The notes under the pieces: model-generated | The model's database searches: none | What the model saw: only the letters and a program-made list of their open reading frames with translations | Told to the model about the DNA's origin: nothing | Program-made: the position numbers and the translations under genes | DNA from: Asterias amurensis | Lineage: Eukaryota > Echinodermata > Asteroidea > Forcipulatida > Asteriidae | Direction: 5' to 3' | Assembly (NCBI RefSeq): GCF_032118995.1 | Contig: NC_092656.1 | Span: 17,858,694 to 17,922,693, forward strand | DNA: 64,000 bases | In this document: piece by piece, positions 13,323 to 25,200 of the stretch | Position numbering within the stretch: the first letter of the stretch is position 1 | Layout: each line of letters begins with the position of its first letter

Positions 13323-13337
13323 GGCTCTTACGGAGCC
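13323..13337 (+). terminator. H2A-type 3' stem-loop, unit C
   Basis: ggctcttacggagcc followed by accaca and ccaaagagagatt. Confidence 0.87.
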
Positions 13338-14190
13338 ACCACATAATCCAAAGAGAGATTCTAAACATGAATTGCGTTTGTAAGATAACCCCCCCCCCCA
13401 CATAATTATTAGAATTCACTAAATACTATTTGTTTCCTATGCGTAACCAATCATCCAATAAGTTGTTTGTAACCCTATAAACCACACATAAGTCAGACCA
13501 AAGCTTTATTTTCGTTGCGATGCTAACTGTAGGAGAGCAACGGTTTAGAACAAAAAGGTTAACAGATGTATCAATAGACATAGAACAAAAGTTCTTCGAA
13601 ATATTTACACACTAATGTTTGGCACAACCTAACGCCAATACCGGGTGATTCAATACTGAAAGATAAAGTATTCTACTTTAGTTTCTGTTATCTCTTCATG
13701 CGTGTATAATCATCACACATCATTCCTTCCATCACGATGTCGCAAGCCGAATGTAGCCCGTGTGTGTGTTAACGTACTGCATGCGGTGGATGTGACAATG
13801 CACACAGCACGCTGTTTCTATGTACAGTGTTTTGCATACTGCAATGTGACGCATTGTTGTGTTCCGCGCGCTTGTAATGTCCATTGTCTTAACCCGCGTG
13901 TACAAACGCGCGGGACGAGCCCAACCAGGCAACACTGTATAACGTAAACATAAACTTTAGAATAACATGTACTTGCGTGTTGCATACGTTTACACGTGGA
14001 TGTATCTGGGTTTTGATGCAAGCTCTTGCTTTGTGTGCGGTCAGAGTAGCTCTATTTTCGATACAACGAATGTTCGCCGTATGTGAAAAGTTGTCAAAAA
14101 AGTCACACCGCCCCTCTTGTGACACCCAGCATGTCTTGTGATTCGTGCCATGTCGAAAGGTGGGTTATTCTCGAAAAACCTGTGGTGAGT
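13338..14190 (+). promoter_or_regulatory. H2A-U2 spacer and U2 promoter, unit C
   Basis: Poly-C run near 13389-13399 and conserved spacer up to the U2 start. It carries gttcttcgaaatatttac near 13591, which units A and B have in a shorter form. No gene seen. Confidence 0.55.
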
Positions 14191-14250
14191 ATCGCTTCTC
14201 GGCCTTTTGGCTAAGATCATGTGTAGTATCTGTTCTTTTCAGAATAATAT
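14191..14250 (+). ncRNA. U2: U2 snRNA 5' fragment, unit C
   Basis: First 60 nt of U2, ending agaataatat, where the Utopia-like LINE begins. Bases 14229-14250 correspond to the 22-bp target duplication that is seen on both sides of the fuller copy in unit F. Confidence 0.88.
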
Positions 14251-15798
14251 ACTGTTCATTGAGCAGTAAGTTTACTATAACATATAGTCTTTTAGTTCGT
14301 GGTGTTCCCATAGCGATCGAATAGTGGCCAACATCTCATGGATAATGCTTGCTCGGATTTATCCGAGCATAACATGAGTGAGGCTACTCAGGCGTTACCT
14401 GCCCATTGTGCCGTGTGCTCGAAATCACTCCCCACGATTTCGGGCCTGCGCCGGCACATGGGTAGGATGCATCGCCACACAGTTAACGAATCTACAAGCA
14501 GTGCTGAGATGATGGAGACTGTCGACCAGATCTTCATGTACCCTCTTTCTGATGCCTGGTCATGTGTTGTCTGTAAAGACAACTTCTTCAACCAACAAAC
14601 TCTGAAAAGGCATCAGAAACGTTCTCATCCGACAGTCTCCATCAGTTACACTTACCAGTGCCGTGATTGTCCGCAGGAGTTTGATAACGCGAGGAGAGCT
14701 GCAGCTCACTACCAACATCATAAGAAAGCAGCCTCCTCGGTGTGTTCATCAGTGCGTACCATCCAGCCTCCTGCCGACCCTCCAAGAGTTCCGCCAGTAG
14801 CTCTGCATACACCACCGTCGTCTCCGCCTCCAGCCCGGCCACTTTTCTCAACTCCACCACCTCGTCTTGCTCCATCGCCCCCTTCACGATCTCCGTCTCC
14901 ACTACCGCCGTCTCTACCACCATCACCGCGGTCACCCACGCCCCCACCACAGTCACCTTCCCTGCCACCATCACCGCCACAGCCACCGACTCCACCTCCG
15001 CCACCAATACTTCAAGCCACGCCCCCGATTCACGCTCCAGCGCCCGGTGTGCATGTTAATGAGGACGTCGAACCAGCTCATGCAGTACCCATGGTCCAAT
15101 CAGCAGTGGATGGTTGGCTTGATGAGCTTTCACGCGCTGATGATTTCGTTCAGTTTGAGTCAGTGTGTGATCGTTTTGTTGAGTCTGCCTCTGCTGCTGG
15201 TAGGGCACCAGGGACTGCCTCTCCTTCACGACGTCCTCCTCAGCCACACCGGGCACAGCAACAACAACATCGTCGCCGGGGGCCGGAGTTTGATGTTCAG
15301 GAGGCCAGCCGCCTGCAGAAACTTTACAGGACCAGTAAGAAAAGAGCCATGCGCACCGTCCTCGATGGCTCCGATGTAAAGTTCTGCGGGTCTGAGTCAG
15401 TGTTGACTGATTTCTTCACAAATGTTTTCTCCGCCCGAACTGTGAATTCGGATATCATAAACACTGACGCTGGTCTCCTGTTCCCGAATGCCGCCCAGTC
15501 CCGTGAATCCGGCCCAGACCTTATCCGCCCCGTGAGCCAAAAGGAAGTGTCTCTTCGTCTGGGTCGGATGAGCAACTCAGCCCCGGGGAAGGATCGCCTT
15601 GAATATCGCCACATCCGACAAGCCGACGGCGCCTTCCGTGTCACCGTGGCGATATTCAATCGATGCCTGCGTGAGAGCCGTGTTCCCTCTTCTTGGAAAT
15701 CTGCTACAACAGTCCTCATCCACAAGAAGGGGGAGCCGGATGACCCGGGAAACTTTCGACCTATCGCCCTCCAGTCCTGCTTCTACAAGTTGTTGATG
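14251..15798 (+). mobile_element. Utopia-like LINE copy 1, 5' part
   Basis: 5' UTR and the first ~487 codons of the single ORF (from 14338): three C2H2 fingers, a long proline-rich linker and the start of the reverse transcriptase to FRPIALQSCFYKLL. It matches unit F at every place I compared. At 15798-15800 it jumps into the H4-H3 spacer (tattttcgccctcaag), sharing only gg. The rest of the RT, the endonuclease, the 3' UTR, the U2 3' half and H4 are all missing. The last residues of the open frame (VFSPSRNLVS) are spacer. Confidence 0.88.
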
Positions 15799-16501
<703 letters not shown>

Positions 16502-16528
16502 GGATTCGTTCCTTTCTCAAAACACAAC

Positions 16529-16544
16529 GGCTCTTTTCAGAGCC
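16529..16544 (+). terminator. H3 3' stem-loop, unit C
   Basis: ggctcttttcagagcc followed by accacttcttaacagagatt. Confidence 0.93.
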
Positions 16545-17379
16545 ACCACTTCTTAACAGAGATTTTAATCACGTCCGTGTAATCGTTATTTCTTCCAATC
16601 TTTCCTCTTCCACACTCAATCCTCCAACAAAACAAAGACAAGCAAAATAATGGCCAAACAAATAAACAAATAAATAAACAAACAAACAAACAAACAAACA
16701 AGAACATTAGAAATTTGACAAACTAATGTATACACCTGTGCAGTGTAAACATAACTATCGGTATAAGAGGACCGTGCCTACTTTATACAAATGTTGTATA
16801 GCGCCCGCTACGATGGCAGTCAGAAGTTATACAACAGCATGAACGAAAAAAACAAAACCCCAAAACCTGCTAGCTGTAAACACAACAGTTGGTGTTTATC
16901 TTTACGCCGCGCCGCCATTTTTTTATTGGGTCGGTCGTTCTATCAGTCTAGTCGGGTTGGTTATAGGTCAATCTATTGCTTATATATTTGCTTTTACTCC
17001 GTAATTTAATCGTATCGTTTTCTTAAAATGTACTATGCATGCTTGGGCCATTGCAGATTTCTTTTTTTTTTTTGATAAGTTTCTCTGATTATTATTTTCT
17101 GATACTTGTTTTGGGTTACACTATACTCGTGTTGTATTTCTAACCAGAGTATAACATTCCTTTCCAATGGTTGCCTGCCCATTATTCAGACACCCATCCT
17201 TGCAGACACGCAACTTTTCTGGTGGACCGCTTCACTGCTCACAGCGAGGCGCGCGAATGCTAACAATGCCCTAATGGCCGCCGGATCCCCGACTCGCAGT
17301 ATAAAGCTAAGCCTTCTCCGGTGTACCAGTCATCAGTCTGATTGATTCTACCAACTCAGCAACACAGCACTCTATAGCC
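16545..17379 (+). other. H3-H2B spacer and H2B promoter, unit C/D
   Basis: Contains a (CAAA)n microsatellite at about 16658-16702, an AT-rich tract, and the H2B TATA at 17300-17306. No supportable gene; cysteine-leucine-rich minus-strand frames here are translations of the microsatellite. Confidence 0.65.
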
Positions 17380-17735
17380 ATGCCTCCCAAAGCAAGTGGA
17401 AAGGGACAGAAGAAAGCCGGTAACACCAAGGGGCCAATCCGGACAGACAAGAAGAGAAAGCGTCGCCGCAAGGAGAGCTACGGCATTTACATCTACAAGG
17501 TCATGAAGCAGGTTCATCCAGACACGGGCATTTCCAGCAAGGCCATGTCGATTATGAACAGCTTCGTCAACGACATTTTCGAGCGCATTGCCGCCGAGTC
17601 TTCTAGATTGCGCACTACAACAAGAAATCAACCATCTCCAGCCGAGAGGTCCAGACTGCAGTCCCCGGTGAGCTGGCCAAACACGCTGTCAGCGAGGGCA
17701 CCAAGGCGGTCACCAAGTACACAACTTCAAAATAA
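17380..17735 (+). pseudogene. H2B: Histone H2B, broken copy, unit D
   Basis: 356 bases instead of 369. One G is lost at the SSRLAHYN codons, and 12 bases are missing at the [10 protein letters not shown] codons (cagtccccggtgag). Because of the one-base loss the frame misses the normal stop at 17733 and runs on to 17820. Unlike the unit A-C defects, the 12-base loss is not a simple run error, so this copy may truly be dead. Confidence 0.85.
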
Positions 17736-17764
17736 GCAGGTCCGGCATCATGCACAATCCAAAC

Positions 17765-17780
17765 GGCTCTTTTCAGAGCC
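17765..17780 (+). terminator. H2B 3' stem-loop, unit D
   Basis: ggctcttttcagagcc, intact despite the broken gene. Confidence 0.92.
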
Positions 17781-19119
<1,339 letters not shown>

Positions 19120-19150
19120 ACTCAGCTCTTGCTACACTGATAAACCAAAC

Positions 19151-19165
19151 GGCTCTTACGGAGCC
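19151..19165 (+). terminator. H2A-type 3' stem-loop, unit D
   Basis: ggctcttacggagcc, the 15-base form. Confidence 0.87.
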
Positions 19166-20018
19166 ACCACATAAATCCAAAGAGAGATTCTAAACATGAA
19201 TTGCGTTTGTAAGACAACCCCCCCCCCCCACATAATTATTGAATTCATTAAATACTATTTGTTTCCCATGCGTAACCAATCATCCAATAAGTTGTTTGTA
19301 ACCCTATAAACCACACATAAGTCAGACCAAAGCTTTATTTTCGTTGCGATGCTAACTGTAGGAGAGCAACGGTTTAGAACAAAAAGGTTAACAGATGTAT
19401 CAATAGACATAGAACAAAAGTTCTTCGAAATATTTACACACTAATGTTTGGCACAACCTAACGCCAATACCGGGTGATTCAATACTGAAAGATAAAGTAT
19501 TCTACTTTAATTTCTGTTATCTCTTCATGCGTGTATAATCATCACACATCATTCCTTCCATCACGATGTCGCAAGCCGAATGTAGCCCGTGTGTGTGTTA
19601 ACGTACTGCATGCGGTGGATGTGACAATGCACACAGCACGCTGTTTCTATGTACAGTGTTTTGCATACTGCAATGTGACGCATTGTTGTGTTCCGCGCGC
19701 TTGTAATGTCCATTGTCTTAACCCGCGTGTACAAACGCGCGGGACGAGCCCAACCAGGCAACACTGTATAACGTAAACATAAACTTTAGAATAACATGTA
19801 CTTGCGTGTTGCATACGTTTACACGTGGATGTATCTGGGTTTTGATGCAAGCTCTTGCTTTGTGTGCGGTCAGAGTAGCTCTATTTTCGATACAACGAAT
19901 GTTCGCCGTATGTGAAAAGTTGTCAAAAAAGTCACACCGCCCTCTTGTGACACCCAGCATGTCTTGTGATTCGTGCCATGTCGAAAGGTGGGTTATTCTC
20001 GAAAAACCTGTGGTGAGT
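19166..20018 (+). promoter_or_regulatory. H2A-U2 spacer and U2 promoter, unit D
   Basis: Same content as 13338-14190: poly-C run, then conserved U2 upstream region. No gene seen. Confidence 0.55.
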
Positions 20019-20061
20019 ATCGCTTCTCGGCCTTTTGGCTAAGATCATGTGTAGTATCTGT
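20019..20061 (+). ncRNA. U2: U2 snRNA 5' fragment, unit D
   Basis: U2 nt 1-43. The left target duplication tagtatctgt is at 20052-20061 (U2 nt 34-43) and includes most of the branch-point-pairing gtagta. Confidence 0.9.
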
Positions 20062-20303
20062 ACATTGACATATTGTGGAAAAATTCTTGGGGGTTCGCCC
20101 CCATAACGCAATTGAGGTGTAAGTTGTTCCGGTCAGATCAGCTCCCTGCGGGGTTTTTGAAGCGTGTGGAAGCGGCCATTCTTTCTTCTCCGGTCAGGTT
20201 GTATTACTGTGTAACTGTATATATTGCATTATTATCTCGCTTGATCATATTGTTTTCATGTCTTACTGAAAACAGCCACTGTTAGTGTAACTATTATAGC
20301 TTA

Positions 20304-20585
20304 GGGTAGCAGTTGTGCCCGAATTTTTAATTTTTCGCACAAAAGGTTGTGTGTCTAACTTTAGTGTATCGGTTGCCAGGTGCGCCAATACAATCTGCTT
20401 TTTAGAGTAAACTTTCACTGATACTGTTTCACTGAAAAGCTTAATTTAGCACACTCTGAGAGTATTGTGCTTTAAGGGTAGCAGTTGTACCCAACCGTTC
20501 CTTTGCAGCTCTTTAGTCTATGTTTTAGTTTGCTTAAAAGGTCGCCAGGTGCGCCTTATACATAGCTTGGGGTGTTAAAGTAGAC
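20304..20585 (+). repeat. Direct repeats in the LINE 5' UTR
   Basis: Two imperfect ~109-base repeats (about 20304-20412 and 20476-20585). Each starts gggtagcagttgt, carries gccaggtgcgcc about 70 bases in, and ends near agtaaac/agtagac. They are present in all four Keno-like copies and may be promoter or RNA elements. Confidence 0.7.
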
Positions 20586-20663
20586 TCTTCCGTGCTAAGC
20601 ATTCTGTTGTGATTGTTTCTACTTTATTTTTGCTGGTTTCTTTCTCTGTTCACTTTGGATAGT

Positions 20664-22226
20664 ATGGCTGGATCAAAGAAAAACTGTTCTGTCGAACTTC
20701 GGTTCGACAACCCCGTAGCCCCCTCTTATGTGTTTACCCAGCTAAGTAAGCTGGGCATTGTGGCAAAGAGCCACCTTTGGGCATTACAACCCCTTAAGGC
20801 AGGGCAGTTTTCTCTATACTTTAAATCTGTAGATCTGTTGCGCCGGTATGGTTCGGCCCTGTCGTCCGTCTCCGGGTGCAGCGTGTCCGGTGGCGGTGGT
20901 TTGACCACTGTCACTGTGGCGTACGTTGCCATGGAGATGGACGACATGGTCGTGCGCCGGATGCTGCGCAGCTATGGCGAAGTCATCTCCGGCCACTTCT
21001 GTACCCACAGAGGTGAGCCGGAGGTGTTCAATGGCAATCGCCAATATAGGATGCGCTTAAAGCACAACATTCCGACGGTTCTCCGCATCGGGGACCGCAA
21101 CGCCTGGGTGTCCTACCTTGGACAAACCCGGACGTGTGCCCGATGCGGGGAACCGGGACACCAGGCCCGCGATTGCGGCCAGGTGAGGTGTTTTAAGTGC
21201 GGTGAGGTGGGACACGTTATTTCTTCGTGTCCCAACGCTTCGGTGTGTACGGTCTGTGGGGAAAAGGGGCACAGCCATCGGCGGTGCCCCAACTCTTACG
21301 CAGGCCGTACAGCGCCGAAGCGTAAGTGGTTCTCGATGGCTCCCTCTCCAACGGGTTCGCCCGTTGGAGAGGGTGAGGAGCCCTTGGTCACGGCTGCTGC
21401 TGAGGCCGAGGGTTCTGATGGGGAGACGGTCGTGTCTATGGACGTGCCGTCTCCTCAGTCACAAACTATTTTCGAGATGAAGAATGTGGAGGTCGGGGAG
21501 GGATTCGATTTGCCACGCTCCTCTTGTGAGGTGTGTGGTGAACAGTCGGGTCCCTTCCCGTCCGACACCCTTTGCTGTCACTGTGGCGGTGCGCTCGGGG
21601 ACTCGGAGTTCCGGGTCCTTGGGTGCATGGGCTGCAGAGGAGTCAACGGGCCCTTGACTCTGGCTTGTAATAAGCCAGATTGTCTTGGACCCGGTGGCTC
21701 CAAAGACAGTGAGGGATTTACTAAGGTTCTGAGGAAGAGGAGTAAGAAGCGGGCACGCCGCACTTCCTCTTCTTCCTCGGAAAGTCTTGTTAGTACTGTG
21801 TCGGGGAAGGTGGTGCCTCCCCCTGAGGTCCCAACTTCCTACGACCTTTTTGGCTCCCTCTCGGAGTCGGACGGGGGTTCCTCCCAACTTTCAGAGGACG
21901 AGGGTCCTCCTAGGGATTCCGTGTTCCGGGATCCTGAGGAGGACCAAGCCATCGCCCACCTCGCCGGGGCTAAAATACCTGGCCGGGCCGGGGTGCCTAT
22001 ACCTTGTAGGTTCCCCGGATGCTCCTTCCAAGGGAAGATGTCTACCCTAACCATCCACCGGAGGAAGGAGCACGATGGTGCTCCCTTAACCCTAATCAAG
22101 TGCTCGGAGTGTGAATCCAAATTTACACTTCCGAGCGCTTGCATCAAGCACATGTGCCGGAGGCATCCGGCCTTCATTTTATGTAAGGACTCGAATTTTT
22201 TCGAGTCCCTTTTTAAGATTACTTAG
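20664..22226 (+). CDS. LINE ORF1, zinc-knuckle RNA-binding protein (copy 2)
   Basis: 520 residues from ATG (MAGSKKNCSVELRF). The frame is open further upstream but without an ATG. Three CCHC knuckles lie in tandem: C158-C171 (CARCGEPGHQARDC), C176-C189 and C195-C208, typical of nucleic-acid-binding ORF1 proteins of Tx1/L1-like elements. A further Cys-rich patch (CEVCGEQ..CCHCGG) follows, then a KKRARR basic and Ser-rich acidic stretch, and two C2H2-like fingers near the C-terminus (C448-H470, C480-H501). Expected role: coat the LINE RNA and help it reach the target. The stop is TAG, and ORF2 continues in the same frame beyond it. Confidence 0.88.
   Translation: MAGSKKNCSVELRFDNPVAPSYVFTQLSKLGIVAKSHLWALQPLKAGQFSLYFKSVDLLRRYGSALSSVSGCSVSGGGGLTTVTVAYVAMEMDDMVVRRMLRSYGEVISGHFCTHRGEPEVFNGNRQYRMRLKHNIPTVLRIGDRNAWVSYLGQTRTCARCGEPGHQARDCGQVRCFKCGEVGHVISSCPNASVCTVCGEKGHSHRRCPNSYAGRTAPKRKWFSMAPSPTGSPVGEGEEPLVTAAAEAEGSDGETVVSMDVPSPQSQTIFEMKNVEVGEGFDLPRSSCEVCGEQSGPFPSDTLCCHCGGALGDSEFRVLGCMGCRGVNGPLTLACNKPDCLGPGGSKDSEGFTKVLRKRSKKRARRTSSSSSESLVSTVSGKVVPPPEVPTSYDLFGSLSESDGGSSQLSEDEGPPRDSVFRDPEEDQAIAHLAGAKIPGRAGVPIPCRFPGCSFQGKMSTLTIHRRKEHDGAPLTLIKCSECESKFTLPSACIKHMCRRHPAFILCKDSNFFESLFKIT
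21342..21373 (+). other. Perfect hairpin inside LINE ORF1
   Basis: ccctctccaacggg and its exact complement (14 bp) enclose the loop ttcg, a UUCG-type stable tetraloop in RNA. It is repeated at 33317-33348 with the loop cgga and at 53961-53992 with ttcg. Confidence 0.85.
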
Positions 22227-22277
22227 GGGTATTTGGCCCCAAGTTCCTTGCTTTTGTCTTTCCTCTTTACATTAGTC

Positions 22278-25200
22278 ATGGCTAATTATACCCTCCTTTC
22301 TTTAAACGCAAACGGTTTGCGCAATAATGCAAAACGTCTTGCTGCTTTCAATTTATGCCGGGGATATGATATTTCCTGCTTGCAGGAGTGTCATGTCTCC
22401 GGTCATTCTGATTTAGCTCTTTGGAGGAGTGAGTGGGAGGGGAAGATGTTTGCCAGTGTTGGCACGTCTTCCTCTCGGGGTACTATTATCCTCATTCCTA
22501 AACACTCCTCTATTGTTTTTTCTAACCCCTCTTTTGATTTAGACGGGAGAGTGGTGAGTGGTACTGTGCGGGGGCCGTGTGGTAGCTTCCGGCTCTGCAC
22601 GGTCTATGCTCCGAACGACCCTAAGGCCCGTCGTACTTTTCTCTCTTCTCTCCCAAGATTTATTAGTGGTAATTTACCTGTTGTTCTTTGTGGTGACTTC
22701 AATTGTGTTCTGGACGTGGAGGGTGACCGTCGTGGTGCACCCTCCTCGTCCATTCACATTGGAGCACAGGAGATTAATAGAATTGCTTCTGATTTTTCTT
22801 TAACAGACTGCTGGCGGGATTTACATCCGTCTGTGTTTTCCCCGACTTGGAGAAATGGAACCAACACTGCCTCTAGCCGGTTGGACCGGTTCTACGCGTC
22901 CAGCTGTCTGGAGGTGGTGTCCTGCTCTCACAAGTCGGTATATTTTTCAGACCATGACGGTGTTGCGCTGAAGGTACGCCTTCCGGGGAACTTCGTCTCC
23001 GGTAAGGGGTACTGGAAGTGCAACATCTCAATTTTCCAGGATGCTTCCTTTAAAGAAAGCTTTAGGTTAGTGTATGCGGGCTGGCGGACTCTCCTGGAGG
23101 GGTACGATAATGTGCTCCTTTGGTGGGAGGATGTCAAGCTCCGCACCAAGCAATATATTGTGTCTTTTTGCTGTCGTGCTTCCAAGCGAAGGCGGCGGAG
23201 GAGAAAGGCTCTTCTTGTGTCTTTCAACTCTGTCGCCTCAGATCTGAGAGCTGGCAGCACGGATCCCGATCTTTTGCGCCAACACTCAGATCTGCAGCAA
23301 CAACTTAAAGGACTCGACGACTTCGAAGCTGAGGGGGCTCGGATCCGTTCGCGGGTCCGTTCCCTTGATGAAGGGGAGAGGCCGTCCAGTCACTTCTTTC
23401 ACCTTGAGGCTAAAGCCAAACATGTTATTACTTCCGTCCGTGGTCCCGACGGCACTGTTGTTGAGACTGCGGAAGGTATTTCTCAAGTGTATAGGGATTT
23501 TTATTCTGCTCTTTATTCAGTAGACAATGTCTCGGACGAGGAGCAGACTCCTTTTTTATCTAGTTTGAGCAGGTCGGTTCCCGATGACATGCAGGGTGGT
23601 CTCGAGCTCCCGTTAAATGTACGGGAGTTGGAGACCGCTCTGGCTAGCATGTCAAACAACAAGACCCCCGGGGATGATGGCCTGCCCAAGGAGTTTTATA
23701 TGTGCTTTTGGGACCTTTTGGGTCCTGATTTACTAATGGTTTTTAACCATTCTTTTAAAGTGCATTGTCTCCCCCCATCTCTTCGGAGGGGAGTCATTTC
23801 TTTGCTTGATAAACCTGGGGATCCTTTGGATCCTCAGAATAAAAGGCCCATCTCTCTCCTGAACGTTGACTATAAGATCCTTTCCAAGGTTTTGTGTCTT
23901 CGTTTGGGAGGGGTTTTGCCTTCTTTAATTAACCCTTTTCAGACATGTGGTGTAAAGGGTAGGTCAATCCACGATAACATCAAGCTCCTTCGTGATGTAG
24001 TCTCTTACATAGACGATCGTCGGATTGACTCCCTTATTATTTCTCTTGACCAGCAAAAGGCCTTTGATAGGGTGAGCTGGTCATTCCTTTCTAAAGTTTT
24101 GTCTAAACTTGGATTTGGGCCTAACTTTCTGAAGTGGGTTAATATTTTGTACACTGGGATTTCCAGTAGGATTTTGTCAAATGGGAACCTTTCGGACCCA
24201 TTTGATTTATATAAGGGAGTGAGGCAGGGATGCCCTCTGTCTCCTCTCTTATATGTTCTTTTTATTGAGCCATTTGCGACCGCGGTGTTGGGAGACAAAA
24301 ATATTCGAGGTATCCCAATACCGGGGGCAAATGGTCTCAGTGTATCTATCGTGCAATACGCGGATGATACTACCTGCGTAGTGCGTGATCTTATGTCACT
24401 GCGCAGGCTTTTCACAGTGGTTGAAAATTTTTCTAAGGCGAGTGGATCTCGCCTTAATTTTAACAAGTCGAAAGGCTTAGTTTTTGGTCGGTGGCCAACT
24501 TCTCTTCCTGCCTACTGTCCTATCTCGTGGACAACAGACCCAATCCTCATCAATGGTGTCTGGGTAGGTAGGGGGGATATGGCACTGATGAATTGGAATT
24601 TCCGATTGGATAAATTTAATAAATGTACCGACAGTTGGAAGGCTAGAGCTTTGTCTCTTGTCGGCAAAGCTTTGGTCATTAACACCATCCTTCTGTCTAT
24701 TCTTTTCTTTGTAGCTCCGGTCTACCCCGTTCCCCCGGCAGTGGAGAGGAAGGTTCTAAAAGCGATCTTCTCTTTCTTCTGGTCGGGTAAGACGGAACTA
24801 GTCCGGAGACCGATCCTGTGCCGCCCTGTTCTGCAGGGTGGTATGGGTATCACTCATTTTAAGGCCAAGGCCGACTCTTTTCTTGCTGCTGGTGTGGTGG
24901 CGCTGTGTGATGACAGTGTTCCTCCATGGTGTCACTTCGCCAAACTTTGGTCAGCTTTTTCGCTGCGTAATATAATGCCAGCTGGCTCGTGGTCCAATGC
25001 AACCCCGCATTCGATCACGGGTCCGGCTCACTATTCCAAATTTTGTGGTATTATTTGCAACATTTCTAGTTCATGTCCAGACATGGATTGGAGTGTTGCA
25101 TCTATACGTAGTTTGTATAATATTTTATCTAATGACAATAGCAGGGTACCCGCTGGTCGGGTACCCTGTCCACCAGAGCAGTTTAAATTGGTGTTAACCC

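Noticed and set aside
13702-13947. 81-codon frame recurring in the H2A-U2 spacer (also 2392, 19531, 43522)
   Set aside because: Repeats with the array; it is shortened or lost in units E and G with no sign of constraint, and it lies in the U2 upstream region.
14642-15379. Frames on both strands over the Utopia-like proline-rich linker
   Set aside because: Off-frame readings of a biased coding sequence; the finger and RT motifs lie in the main frame.
16667-16702. Short tandem repeats as a possible CRISPR array
   Set aside because: Simple 4-base microsatellite in animal DNA with no spacers.
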